From JAULUH01 sp032111745 (lineage in GTDB: Bacteria > Chloroflexota > Anaerolineae > JAAEKA01): 51,305 nucleotides of DNA. Numbering within the stretch: the stretch's first letter is position 1; each line of letters begins with the position of its first letter. The stretch covers positions 1 to 51,305 of the forward strand of contig JAULUH010000076.1 of the NCBI GenBank assembly GCA_032111745.1. Reading direction: 5' to 3'. The position numbers and the translations under genes are program-made. This document shows positions 23,624 to 32,526 of this stretch, piece after piece. Below the pieces are notes generated by a model that was not told where the DNA came from, did not search any database, and worked only from the letters and a program-made list of their open reading frames with translations.

Positions 23624-24053
23624 ATGCAGATCGTGCTCGACACCAATGTGCCGGTTGCCGCTTGACACCGCTCTGCGCTCGCCTTTCGGTGCCTCCTATC
23701 GCATGCTGAGGCTGCCGGGCCAGGGTTATTTCGACATTCATATCTCGGTGCCGCTCATCCTGGAATATGAAAGCGTTGCCGTGCGGCACCTCGGCGAGTT
23801 GCCGATAACCGAGGATGATGTAGAAGTCATACTCGACTACATCTGCCTGGTAGGCATCGCTCACGAGATCTACTACACCTGGCGTCCGTTCTTGCCCGAT
23901 CCTTACGACGACATGGTGCTCGAGGTGGCGATCGCTGGTGGCTGCGACGCCATCGTGACGTTCAATAAGCAGGACTTTCGCAGGTGCGAGCGCTTTGGCC
24001 TGCGCCTGCTCACGCCCGCCGAGCTTCTGCGGGAGATCGGAGTGCTACCATGA
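23624..24053 (+). pseudogene. PIN-domain toxin, frameshifted near the N-terminus
   Basis: From the ATG at 23624 the frame reads MQIVLDTNVPVAA and then a TGA at 23663. The rest of a PIN-family putative toxin (LRSPFGASYRMLRL, FDIHISVPLILEYE, PFLPDPYDDMVLEVAIAGGCDAIVTFNKQDF) continues in another frame. Removing ten bases between the two CCGCT direct repeats at about 23658-23672 restores one uninterrupted frame. The first catalytic Asp (in LDTN) is separated from the others by the shift, so the product should be inactive. A frame from 23613 avoids the stop but lacks the LDTN motif. An assembly error is possible. The gene overlaps the antitoxin gene by four bases (ATGA). Confidence 0.8.
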
Positions 24054-24307
24054 GCTCACTGAACCTGCGTCTGCTGGAGTGGTTGCATCGCGAAGTGCGT
24101 GAGCTGGCGCAACGCGACCGGGTGTCAATCAACCAGTTCGTCGTCCTGGCGGTAGCCGAGAAGATCGCCGTCTTGCGCACCCTGGACTACATCGAGCAGC
24201 GCGGCCAGCGCGACAGCCGAGAGCGGTTTGACCGCGAGCTGCAGAAGGTGGCCGAGTCTGATGGGGAACCCTGCGAAGCGGATCGCCTGCCAGAAGCGCC
24301 GGGCTAA
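24050..24307 (+). CDS. Ribbon-helix-helix antitoxin (HicB/Arc-like)
   Basis: An 85-residue protein. NLRLLEWLHREVRELAQRDRVSINQFVVLAVAEKIAVLRT (here split across residues 4-44) has the pattern of an RHH strand and two helices; the acidic C-terminus would bind the toxin. The ATG overlaps the PIN stop. The usual order in this type of pair is toxin first, antitoxin second, with autorepression from the upstream promoter. Since the PIN frame is broken, this may be an orphan antitoxin. Confidence 0.75.
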   Translation: MSSLNLRLLEWLHREVRELAQRDRVSINQFVVLAVAEKIAVLRTLDYIEQRGQRDSRERFDRELQKVAESDGEPCEADRLPEAPG

Positions 24308-24314
24308 ACAGTCC

Positions 24315-25181
24315 CTATTCCTTATATTGCTCCGGCGGTGCGTTGCGCAGGAACTCGTAGAGGTCCGGTACCTCGCCGCCCGCCGCATCCGCGGCCGGTA
24401 CCACACCCTGTCCGGTCTCCGGAACCGCATGGACGCCCGCCCCCTGCGCGGCCGTCGACTCCGCTGCCTGTGGCACCGGGGGCAGCTCCTGCGCCGGCGC
24501 CCCACCCTGGCCTGACCGGCCCAGCGCCAGCACCGCCAGCCCGATCCCGGCGATCACCAGCAACAACGGCCACAGGCGCAGCCACGGCGCCAGGCTCGGG
24601 TTATCCTGCCCCAGCCCGGCGAACAGCGTGATCAGCCCCATTAGCAGCAGCACCCCGGCCGGCATCAACGCCCACAGGAATTGCCGGCGCTCCGGCGCCA
24701 GCAGATACAGCAGCCCGAACACCAGCCCCATGCCGCCGTACAACACCGCGCCCAGCACGGCCGCCGGCAGCCCCTGGGTGCTCAACAGCAGCAAGGCCGC
24801 CACCACCGTCAGCGTGCCCGCCGGGATCATGGCCCACCAGTTCTGGCGCCGGTTGCTGAAGAAGATCACCCCGAAGGCCAGCGCCAGGCCCAGGAACAAC
24901 ACCGCGCCCGACCACACCTCCGGCACCGGCCGGCCGGCCAGGTAGATGATGGCCGCCACCGACAGCAGCAGGAAGCCGGGGATGGCCCGCCACCACTCCT
25001 GCCGCCTGGCCACAAACCCGAACAAAAAGGCCAGCCCCAGAAACAGCATCACGCCGGTCAGGATCAACGGCACCTGGGCCGCGAGGCTGGCGAACACGTC
25101 GAAGTTCCACAGCAGCAGCAACACGCCCAACACCGCCAACACCAGGCCCCAGATCAGGCCACCGCGCACACGGCTCATCAT
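24315..25181 (-). CDS. Multi-pass membrane protein with triplicated two-helix unit
   Basis: A 288-residue membrane protein with about eight hydrophobic segments. Three internal repeats can be aligned: ARRQEWWRAIPGFLLLSV, NRRQNWWAMIPAGTLTVV and ERRQFLWALMPAGVLLLM, each at a cytosol-to-membrane turn, spaced about 60-65 residues. The C-terminal ~65 residues are soluble, Gly/Ala/Pro-rich and end in EQYKE. I recognise no named family beyond LiaI/LiaF-like membrane regions. It is last in the surface-glycan gene run, 62 bp after the small membrane protein gene. Confidence 0.65.
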   Translation of the reverse strand: MMSRVRGGLIWGLVLAVLGVLLLLWNFDVFASLAAQVPLILTGVMLFLGLAFLFGFVARRQEWWRAIPGFLLLSVAAIIYLAGRPVPEVWSGAVLFLGLALAFGVIFFSNRRQNWWAMIPAGTLTVVAALLLLSTQGLPAAVLGAVLYGGMGLVFGLLYLLAPERRQFLWALMPAGVLLLMGLITLFAGLGQDNPSLAPWLRLWPLLLVIAGIGLAVLALGRSGQGGAPAQELPPVPQAAESTAAQGAGVHAVPETGQGVVPAADAAGGEVPDLYEFLRNAPPEQYKE

Positions 25182-25231
25182 CGCTCTCCTCTACCTACTC
25201 ATCGCACGCCAGCTGCTCCGGTGCAGGACAC

Positions 25232-25251
25232 GGAGTCGAGGCTTTAGCCGG
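25232..25251. repeat. Family-A copy supplying a stop codon
   Basis: GGAGTCGAGGCTTTAGCCGG. Read on the minus strand the core GGCTAAAGCC gives the TAA stop (25244-25246) of the small membrane protein gene. Confidence 0.9.
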
Positions 25252-25576
25252 TCCGGGAGTCCGCATCGCCGCCCTCCCGCCGCCGCGCCGCCAGCAGCGC
25301 CGCCGCGCCCTGCCCACCAAACAACAAACCCAACCCGCACCACAGGGCTACCACCCACCACGGCCCGCCGCTGAGGGCCAGGCCGGCGCAGAACAGCGCC
25401 AGCCCCAGGCTCACCGCGGCGCGGAACCACGGTGCCGCCAGCGCCTGCCCCAGCCCCGGCCGGGGGCTCTGCCGGCGCCGCCACCAATCCGCATAGCTCA
25501 CGCCCGCCAGGGCCAGCGCCAGCCCCACGATCCACAGCCCGTTGCTCAGCACGCCAGGCCAATCGATCATCGCCAC
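25244..25576 (-). CDS. Small membrane protein, hypothetical
   Basis: A 110-residue protein with three hydrophobic stretches (WIVGLALALAGVSYA, FRAAVSLGLALFCAGLALS, WWVVALWCGLGLLFGG) and a basic loop DWWRRRQ. The last residues (DADSRTG) and the TAA stop are encoded by the family-A repeat, so the original C-terminus was probably different. It begins two bases after the stop of the phosphatase-family gene and is probably co-translated. I recognise no family. Confidence 0.55.
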   Translation of the reverse strand: MAMIDWPGVLSNGLWIVGLALALAGVSYADWWRRRQSPRPGLGQALAAPWFRAAVSLGLALFCAGLALSGGPWWVVALWCGLGLLFGGQGAAALLAARRREGGDADSRTG

Positions 25577-25578
25577 CC

Positions 25579-27297
25579 CTAGCCCAGGTAGCCCAGGCCG
25601 GCCAGCCGCTCGCGCACCCGCTCGGCCTCCTCGTCCGTGTACCCCGCCGCCACACCCGCCGCAGGGACGCCGAGCTCGTCGAGGGTGGCCGTCTGCACCG
25701 CCGTCACCTCCGGCCGCAGCGCCTCCACCAGCACCCGGCCATCCATCTCCACCGGCACCGGGTGCCCCAACAGGTGTAGCACGGTCGGCGCCACGTCGAT
25801 CAGCGCCGCCTCCACCAGGGACGCCCCAGCTTGCACGTCCGGGCCCCAGGCGATGAGGATGCCATCCTGCCGGTGGCAGCCCGTAATCGGCCTGGCCGCC
25901 AGCTCGGCCACTGGCAGCTGCCGTGCCGCAAACGGCCCCCTGTAATCCCCGTGCGGCCGGAACATGTCCGGGTACTCCGCCTCTACCACCAGGTCCGGCA
26001 GCCGCTCGAGGAAGGGACCTTTATATAGCTCCTCGCGACGCCAGACCTGGCGCACCGGCCGCGCGCCCGTCTCGGGGTCCTGCAGCGCCGGCAGCTCGGC
26101 GACGATCCGCTCCCGCAGCGCCTCGTACGCCGCGCCCGGCTCCACCGTGCCCTGGGGATCGCGGCCCCGCAGGTTGATCCAGATGTTGCCCCGCAGCTCC
26201 TCGCTGAAGGCCTGCGTGCCCGCCCAATCAATGCCCGGGAAGAAGGCCTCTGCGCCCAGCCGGGTGCGCAGGCGGTCCGGCCACATCCGCCGCAGCTTGG
26301 CCAGGTTCTGAAAGCTGACCCGGCCATACACCGCCCGCTTGCCGCGGCGCACCGCCCGCGAGGCCAGCACCGTCAGCCGGTCCGCGGCGCGCAGCTGGCT
26401 GTCCGCGGCCCGGAAGCGCAGCAGCCCCTGTTGCTCCAGCCACAGGTTGAGATGGATGGCCCCCCGGCCCAGCGGGCCCTGCCCGTGGTCCGACACCACC
26501 AGCACGTTGCACGGCTCTTCCCCTGCCAGCTGCGCCAGGAGCTCGCCGATGCGCCGGTCGCAGCGCCGGTAGACCTCCAGGATGGTGTCTCCGTACTGCG
26601 CCGCCTGCTTGGGGTCGTACAGCGGGTGGCCGGGGTCGTGGTACTTCCAAAAGAAGTGGGCCGCGCCATCGGTGGCGCTGGCCACGAAGAAGCAGAGGTC
26701 CCACGGCCGGGTGCGCACCAGGTGGGCCACGGCCGCGAAGCGGACATCCACTTCCCGCAGCAGCTCCTGCCGGGCCCGGTCCGGCCGCCCCCGCTGCGCC
26801 CATAGCCAGTCGTCCGGCACGATCACATACGGCTCCGTGCCGAGGCCATTGAGCTCTGCCTTCAGCTCCGGCGGGTGCGTGTACGCCGCGTCCAATCCCG
26901 GCGTGTCCCGCCCGCTGACCATCACCCCCCGCACCGGCTCCGGTGGATAGGTTTGCGGCACGTTGACCACGATCACGGACCGCCCGGCCTGGCTCAGCAG
27001 GTTCCACACCGCGGGCATCGCCCGGTGGCTGGCGTTCAGCAGCCGGAAGCCGTAGGTGTTGAAATCGCGCTCCCAGAAGTCGAACACCCGGTGCTTGCCC
27101 TGCTGCGTGCCCGTGGCCATGGACGTCCAGGCCTGGGCCGTGAACGGATGCATCACCGAGCGCAGCCGGCCCCAGCTCCCCTCCGTCATCAGCTGACCGA
27201 GCACCGGCAGCTCGCCCGCCGCCACAAACGGCTGCAGGAGCTCCGGCGTGGCCCCGTCCAGGCCGATTACCACCAGCCGCCGCGCCGGCCCGCTCAT
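25579..27297 (-). CDS. Alkaline-phosphatase-superfamily phosphodiesterase/pyrophosphatase
   Basis: A 572-residue protein starting at the ATG 27297, which overlaps the acetyltransferase stop by four bases. The metal and nucleophile motifs of type I phosphodiesterases are present: VIGLDGATPELL (Asp), HPFTAQAWTS (Thr nucleophile), VVSDHGQGPLG (Asp-His), GCHRQDG (His), and an APTVLHLLGHPVP segment near the C-terminus typical of this branch. No signal peptide is seen, so it appears cytosolic. It sits in a surface-glycan gene cluster and may act on nucleotide sugars or phosphorylated glycans; that is inference. Confidence 0.85.
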   Translation of the reverse strand: MSGPARRLVVIGLDGATPELLQPFVAAGELPVLGQLMTEGSWGRLRSVMHPFTAQAWTSMATGTQQGKHRVFDFWERDFNTYGFRLLNASHRAMPAVWNLLSQAGRSVIVVNVPQTYPPEPVRGVMVSGRDTPGLDAAYTHPPELKAELNGLGTEPYVIVPDDWLWAQRGRPDRARQELLREVDVRFAAVAHLVRTRPWDLCFFVASATDGAAHFFWKYHDPGHPLYDPKQAAQYGDTILEVYRRCDRRIGELLAQLAGEEPCNVLVVSDHGQGPLGRGAIHLNLWLEQQGLLRFRAADSQLRAADRLTVLASRAVRRGKRAVYGRVSFQNLAKLRRMWPDRLRTRLGAEAFFPGIDWAGTQAFSEELRGNIWINLRGRDPQGTVEPGAAYEALRERIVAELPALQDPETGARPVRQVWRREELYKGPFLERLPDLVVEAEYPDMFRPHGDYRGPFAARQLPVAELAARPITGCHRQDGILIAWGPDVQAGASLVEAALIDVAPTVLHLLGHPVPVEMDGRVLVEALRPEVTAVQTATLDELGVPAAGVAAGYTDEEAERVRERLAGLGYLG

Positions 27298-27773
27298 GGG
27301 GTGCCCAGCTCCATGCGTAGCACCGGCAGCTCCCGCACCCGGCCCTCCAACGGGTAGCGCTTGGTGCGCACCCGCCGCGCGCCCATGCACAAGTAGAAGC
27401 CCTCGGCGTTGGGGTCGGCCGTGATCTCCACCGTGCACACCCCGCGCGCCGCCAGCTCGCCCATGGCATGCTCCCACAACGCCCGGCCCACCCCCCGCCC
27501 GATGGCCTCCGGCAGCACCCACAGGTGCTCCAGGATGCCCTCCCGGCCCTCGATGATGAGCGCGTAGAAGCCTACCGGGCAGCCTCCCTCCATGGCCACG
27601 AACACGGGGTGCTTGGCCACCAGCTCCGGGGTGATGGCCATCCGGGGCCGCCAGCGCGCCATCCAGCGCGGAGGATAGCCCCAAAAGCCCTTGGACTGGT
27701 AGGCCAGCATGGTCAGCGCCGGTGCCATGTCAGGCGTGGCCGGCACGATCCGGACCGCAATCTTGTCGTTCAT
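27294..27773 (-). CDS. GNAT-family N-acetyltransferase
   Basis: A 159-residue GNAT protein. The acetyl-CoA loop is VLPEAIGRGVGRALWEHA (residues ~85-102), preceded by the LEHLWV strand and followed by VCTVEITADPNAEGFYLCMGARRV. The start at 27773 has GGGAG upstream. It lies between a methyltransferase gene and a phosphodiesterase gene in the glycan cluster, so acetylation of an amino sugar is possible, but the family is too broad for a substrate call. Confidence 0.8.
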   Translation of the reverse strand: MNDKIAVRIVPATPDMAPALTMLAYQSKGFWGYPPRWMARWRPRMAITPELVAKHPVFVAMEGGCPVGFYALIIEGREGILEHLWVLPEAIGRGVGRALWEHAMGELAARGVCTVEITADPNAEGFYLCMGARRVRTKRYPLEGRVRELPVLRMELGTP

Positions 27774-27843
27774 CGCTCCCGAATATACACGCACGCCGCC
27801 CATTTTGCCAAGTTGCCGCCCGCCGCCGCGGCCCGACCCCCCT

Positions 27844-28659
27844 TCAGGGTCCCGTAGTCCACACCACGCACACCTGGCGATACACCGGCGCCTCGTGGCG
27901 CGCCCGCAGGAACGGCCACAACGGCCGGTAGATCACCCGGTGCAGGTGCCGCAGCGGCTTCTCCTCCTGCAGCCGCTCCCACAGCCCGAGGTTGGTGTTG
28001 GGATAGAGCGCCAGCCGGAACGCCCCGTGCCGCTCCGTAGCCGCAGCCGCCATCAGCTCCCGCAAGCCCTGCGCGGTCAGCGGCGCGTGGGCCAGGTGCT
28101 CCCCCAGCCACGGGTGGTCCTGCCCGTGCCGCGCCCGGTAGGCCGCGTTGATGTGCACCTCCGCCGCCCGGCCCTCCGGCCCGCACGGTGCCCCCGCGAT
28201 CACCAGCCCGCCCCCCCGCACGGCCCGGAACAGCTCCCCGGCCAGCTGCACTCGCTCCTCCGGCGCGAGGTGCTCCAGGGTATCCATGCATACCACCGCG
28301 TCGCACGCCCCGTCCGCCACCGGCAGCGCCAGCCCCGAGCCGATCACCGGCGTCACCCGCGGGTGCCGCGCCACCCGCTCCACGTTGAAGCTCACGTCCA
28401 CCCCCACCGTTCGCACGTCGACATACGAGGTCACCCCGCCCTTGCTGCCGCAGCCTACGTCCAGGATGCGCACCCCCTCCCGCCCGAGGATGCCCGCCTC
28501 CCGCAGGGCCGCCTCCACCGGCACGTAGCGCAGGGCGATGTCCGCGTGCCAGCCCGTGTTCCAATCCGCATAGCGCCGCGCCAGCCGCCGCAGCGGCCGG
28601 GGCAGCCGGCTGCTCAGCCGCTGGCCGCGGTCCACGGTCGTCAGGGCCGGCCGGCTCAC
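27844..28659 (-). CDS. Class I SAM-dependent methyltransferase
   Basis: A 271-residue protein starting at the GTG 28659, which overlaps the flippase stop (GTGA). Motif I is ILDVGCGSKGG (~66-76), the acidic end of beta-2 is GVDVSF, and the motif IV region is CDAVVCMDTLEHL. The product is soluble. Position directly after the flippase gene and before the acetyltransferase suggests glycan or lipid-linked-sugar modification. Confidence 0.8.
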   Translation of the reverse strand: MSRPALTTVDRGQRLSSRLPRPLRRLARRYADWNTGWHADIALRYVPVEAALREAGILGREGVRILDVGCGSKGGVTSYVDVRTVGVDVSFNVERVARHPRVTPVIGSGLALPVADGACDAVVCMDTLEHLAPEERVQLAGELFRAVRGGGLVIAGAPCGPEGRAAEVHINAAYRARHGQDHPWLGEHLAHAPLTAQGLRELMAAAATERHGAFRLALYPNTNLGLWERLQEEKPLRHLHRVIYRPLWPFLRARHEAPVYRQVCVVWTTGP

Positions 28660-30335
28660 GCGCCACCTCCCGGCCGCCGCCGCAGCAACCCCTTGACCCC
28701 GTCCACCTCCTCCTGGTCGAAGGCTCGCAGCAGGGCCAGCGCGGCCAGGTAGGCCGCCGTGCCCAGGCCGCCCACCAACGCCACGTGGGCCATTGCAGCC
28801 ATCGCCCCCTGCGCGCCCGCTGCGTTCACCGCCGTGCTCCACAGGCGGTTGCCCGCCATGAACGCCACCCCCGCCACGGCCCCGGCCAGCACGACCCGGG
28901 CCAGGGACGGCAGCAGCCACCTCCACTGGAAGTGCGGCCACATGATCAGGCTGGCGATGACGAAGAACGTCCCCTCGGCCGCCATGATCCCGTAGGCCAC
29001 CCCCAGCGCGCCCAGCCCCGGCACCGTGGCCCGGGCCACCACGAAGCCCACCGCCAGCCCGGCCGCCAGTCCCACCGTTTCCGTGGCCTGCCGGCCCAGC
29101 GCCACCAGGGTCACCCCGTACAGCCAGTTGGGGAAGTACAGCACGATCACCCAGCCCAGCACCGCCAGCACCTGCGCCGCTGCGGCGAGGTCGATATTGG
29201 TCCCCAGCAGCAGCCGCACCAGCGGCTCGGCCAGGAAGGTGCAACCCAGGGCCACCAGCAGTGCAATCGCCACGAAGAACTTGAAGCTGCGGTTGAACGC
29301 GCTGTCGAAGGCCCGCTGCTGTCCCTCGGCGCGGTAGCTGAACTCCGGTAGCATCGCCGCCGCAAAGGCCGCCGGCACGATGCGCAGCTGCTGCACCGCC
29401 CGCAGCGGCCCATAGAGCACCCCGTTGACCAGGTCGCCCTGCTGTTGTCCCAGCCACAGCACCGTTAGCACCACCCCGGCCCGCCAGATGTAGTTGCGCA
29501 GCACCAGGCTGATGCCCACCGGCAGCGACTCCCACAGCATCCGCCACGTCAGCACGATATCCCGCTGGCGCTGCTCCAGCCCGCCCAGCCGCCCCTCCAA
29601 CTGCGCCGCGGCCGGCCCGCGGCCCGCCTGGCGCCAGCTTCTTAGCACTGCCGGCAGCCCGGGCAGCGCCGCCAGCGTCGCCGGCACCAGGCCGCGCACC
29701 ACGTGCACCGTGGCGAAGCGCTCCCGGCTGATCCACCACACCATGCCCAGCTTCACGGCGTTGGCGATGAGCCGGGCGCCGAACAGCGCCACCAGCCCCA
29801 GGTTCAGCCACACCACCAGCAGGGTCAGGCCGAGCTGCAGCACCTGGTTCACGTTCAGGGTCCAGAACTGGTACTCCATGCGCTGGTAGCCGTGAAACAC
29901 CGCATTGAACACATCCCCCAGCATCCACAGCACCTGCGCCACGTAATACACCATGATCGCCAGCCACAGCTGCCGGTCGCCGCTGCCCGCCGCTGCCACC
30001 GCCACCACCGCCATCACCACCAGGCTTAAAATCAACCGTAGCGTCCACACCGCGCTGGCATAGCGTTCGGTCCCCGCCTGGTGCTTCGCCACCTCCCGGG
30101 TCAGGATGCGGTTCATCCCCAGGTCCACGAAGACCACAAACAGCTCGATGAAGCTGATCACATAGCCATAGCGGCCGAGCCCAGCCTGGCCCAGGTAGCG
30201 GGCCACGATGCCGACGATGGCGATGCTGACCAGCGCCTGGAACAGGAAGGCCGCCAGCAGCAGCCCCGAATTGATGGCAATCCTTCTTCCCGGCCGGCTC
30301 TCTGCCACCTCCTCCACGGCCCGCCTAGCCCCCAT
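28656..30335 (-). CDS. MOP-superfamily polysaccharide flippase (Wzx-like)
   Basis: A 559-residue membrane protein with about 14 hydrophobic segments. The N-terminus shows the flippase pattern: a membrane start, then IVARYLGQAGLGRYGYVISFIELFVVFVDLGMNRILTREVAKH (positions ~42-85), where GxxxYG and the DLG motif are typical. A long insertion (~210-260) contains a soluble Arg/Gln-rich stretch. Such proteins move lipid-linked oligosaccharides across the membrane. It overlaps the upstream membrane glycosyltransferase by 11 bases. Confidence 0.85.
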   Translation of the reverse strand: MGARRAVEEVAESRPGRRIAINSGLLLAAFLFQALVSIAIVGIVARYLGQAGLGRYGYVISFIELFVVFVDLGMNRILTREVAKHQAGTERYASAVWTLRLILSLVVMAVVAVAAAGSGDRQLWLAIMVYYVAQVLWMLGDVFNAVFHGYQRMEYQFWTLNVNQVLQLGLTLLVVWLNLGLVALFGARLIANAVKLGMVWWISRERFATVHVVRGLVPATLAALPGLPAVLRSWRQAGRGPAAAQLEGRLGGLEQRQRDIVLTWRMLWESLPVGISLVLRNYIWRAGVVLTVLWLGQQQGDLVNGVLYGPLRAVQQLRIVPAAFAAAMLPEFSYRAEGQQRAFDSAFNRSFKFFVAIALLVALGCTFLAEPLVRLLLGTNIDLAAAAQVLAVLGWVIVLYFPNWLYGVTLVALGRQATETVGLAAGLAVGFVVARATVPGLGALGVAYGIMAAEGTFFVIASLIMWPHFQWRWLLPSLARVVLAGAVAGVAFMAGNRLWSTAVNAAGAQGAMAAMAHVALVGGLGTAAYLAALALLRAFDQEEVDGVKGLLRRRPGGGA

Positions 30336-32400
30336 AGCACGCCCACGCCAGGCACAGCATATCGAATGCTACCAGCAGCCCCATCCCCACGGGCACCAGC
30401 GCCGGCCGTTCCCGCAGCGCCCGCCACTGCGCCAGCCCCACCAGCCCCAGTCCCACCATAGGCAGCAGCGCCGGAAACAAATACCGCCCCTGCGGCTGCC
30501 ACTCCCACCCCACCATCGGCGCCAACGCCTGCCCCACCACCAACCCCACCGCCACCACCCACGGCCCCACCAACGCCAGCGCCCCTTTCGGATGCTGGAG
30601 TCGAGGCTTTTCCACGAGAGTCGAGGCCTCATCTGGATGCTGGAGTCGAGGCTTTAGCCGGGCGGTCCAAACCCCCTCTGGGAGTTGGAGTCGAGGCTTT
30701 AGCCGGGCGCTTAAGTCCCCTTCCAGGTGCCGGAGTCCAGGCTCCTCCCGTTCTCCCCACGCCACTTTCCGCCTCCCCTCTCTCAGCGCGCGTCCCACCC
30801 CTACCGCCGCCACCGCACACACCACCGCCCACACCCCATACACGGCCACCGGCAGCGGCCGCTGCAGCCACCCGAAATTTCCCCAGAACCCGGCAAACGT
30901 CAGCCCTCCGTACAGCACATAGCGTCGCATCGCCGCGGCGGAAATCGCCGCCTCCACCCGCCCGCCAGGCAGGAATCCCGTCCATCGCTCCACCAGCGGC
31001 GCCACCCATCCCTCTCCCCAGCGCGCCGGTGCCGCAAAGCCCGCGTTGGCCAGCAGATTCTCTCCTTCCCGCGCCCCCAGCAGCGCGTCGTCCACCAGCA
31101 GGCCCTCTCCCGCCGTGTCTGGCAACGCCGTCACCGCTAACTTGACGTAATCCGCCGCCGGATCGACCGCATGGCTCAGCGCCACCGCCTGCCATTGCGG
31201 CCCGGCCGCAAACGCTACTTCGCTATAGCCGCCGCCGTCGCGCACCGTCAGCCGCCCGCGCACCGCCTGCGGCGCCGTCGACCGTACCCACACCTGCGCC
31301 GCCACCGTCTGGCCCCGCAGGCCCCGGGCCACCGCCTGGGGCAGCGTCTGATACAACCGCCCCTCGGCGTAGCCGGCCGCCGGCACCACCCGCGCCGCTG
31401 CGCCGGTGCCGGCACTCCCGGCCGACACCCCCTGCGCCGCCGCCCGGCCCGCCAACACCGGCAGGCCCGGCGCCAGGTACCGGCTGCGCCACGCGGACGG
31501 CGCCGCCGCCGGCCACAGCCCGGCCAGCAGGACAATACCCGCCAGCGCCGCCACCGCCGCCGCCAGGCCCAGCTTCCACCGCCGCGGCCCGCGGCCGGCG
31601 GCCCCGCGGTCGTACCGTCGCCACAGGGCCGCCGCCGCCAGCACCCCCAGCCACGGCACCAGGAAGACCGTCGTCTTCTTGCTGGCCAGGGCCAGCGCCA
31701 GCAGGGCTGCCACGACCAGCGCGCCGCGCCAGCTCCACCCCCGCCTCGCCTGGCGCCTCACCGTCGCAAACACCGCCGTCGCCGCCAGCATCGCCAGCCC
31801 ATCGTTGTTCGCTGACCCCGCGATAAACGCCGGCATCGGCAACAGCACCAGCACCAGCGGCACCAGCTGCGCCGGTCCTCGCCACCCCACTCCCCACGCC
31901 GTCACCGCGCCCGTCAACCCAAACAACACCGCGCCAAACAACCGCACGAGCGCCAGGCGCCCCTCCAGGGGCAACCCCAACCGGCACATCAGCGCCGGCA
32001 CCACATAATAGAGCGGCGGCTCGTCGCCCAGCTGCGTGCCCGACCGCCGCAAAAACGCGTCCCCGGCGAACGTCGCCGGCAACGGGTCAGGCGTCACCTC
32101 ACGCACCTGGGGCCAGAAATTGCTCCGCCCCAGGCTGGCAATGATCTCCGCCTGCAGCCCTGCCGAACGCTCCGCAGCCAGCGGCACGCGCCCCAGCTGC
32201 CCCATCAGGCACGCATACTCCATGTGCCCCGGCTCGTCCGGCGCCTGCCACGGCGGCACCAACAGCGCATACGCCGCCGCATGCAACAGCCCGACCGCGA
32301 ACACCACGGCCATCCACCGCCGCGCCGTCCACCCCCTGGCACCAGTCCTCGTGCCCTGCTCACCAAACGCCGGCCACGGCCAGCCCGGGCTATCCTGCAT
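30325..32400 (-). CDS. Multi-pass GT-C/DUF2142-like membrane glycosyltransferase with repeat insertion
   Basis: A 691-residue membrane protein. The first periplasmic loop has WQAPDEPGHMEYA (Asp-Glu, residues ~50-62), the acidic motif of GT-C enzymes that use polyprenyl-phosphate sugars. About ten hydrophobic helices follow, with a soluble beta-rich domain (~300-480, including LLVDDALLGAREGENLL). Residues ~552-604 are encoded by five family-A repeats and read as repeated RLKPRLQ blocks, lying in the loop between two membrane helices. The gene heads the glycan cluster 32400-24315. The substrate is unknown; a DUF2142-type assignment is equally possible. Confidence 0.75.
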   Translation of the reverse strand: MQDSPGWPWPAFGEQGTRTGARGWTARRWMAVVFAVGLLHAAAYALLVPPWQAPDEPGHMEYACLMGQLGRVPLAAERSAGLQAEIIASLGRSNFWPQVREVTPDPLPATFAGDAFLRRSGTQLGDEPPLYYVVPALMCRLGLPLEGRLALVRLFGAVLFGLTGAVTAWGVGWRGPAQLVPLVLVLLPMPAFIAGSANNDGLAMLAATAVFATVRRQARRGWSWRGALVVAALLALALASKKTTVFLVPWLGVLAAAALWRRYDRGAAGRGPRRWKLGLAAAVAALAGIVLLAGLWPAAAPSAWRSRYLAPGLPVLAGRAAAQGVSAGSAGTGAAARVVPAAGYAEGRLYQTLPQAVARGLRGQTVAAQVWVRSTAPQAVRGRLTVRDGGGYSEVAFAAGPQWQAVALSHAVDPAADYVKLAVTALPDTAGEGLLVDDALLGAREGENLLANAGFAAPARWGEGWVAPLVERWTGFLPGGRVEAAISAAAMRRYVLYGGLTFAGFWGNFGWLQRPLPVAVYGVWAVVCAVAAVGVGRALREGRRKVAWGEREEPGLRHLEGDLSARLKPRLQLPEGVWTARLKPRLQHPDEASTLVEKPRLQHPKGALALVGPWVVAVGLVVGQALAPMVGWEWQPQGRYLFPALLPMVGLGLVGLAQWRALRERPALVPVGMGLLVAFDMLCLAWACYGG
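30595..30745. repeat. Family-A array inside a coding region
   Basis: Five direct cores at about 30597, 30617, 30642, 30687 and 30732, the best being GGAGTCGAGGCTTTAGCCGG. Spacing is 20-45 bp. All are in frame on the minus strand with the membrane glycosyltransferase, giving the recurring peptide RLKPRLQ. Confidence 0.9.
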
Positions 32401-32526
32401 GAGTCACCGTTCACCTGCCAGGTGGGGCATGCCGGCCACAGCCCCGCATGCACTGCTGGATTATAGCATACCCCCCACCTGCCCCAAAGACAGGTCTAGC
32501 CTCCGAGCCTGGTCATGGTGTGAATC

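Noticed and set aside
30595..30745. Direct repeat array suggesting CRISPR
   Set aside because: Only five irregularly spaced copies of a dispersed element, inside a coding frame, no cas genes.
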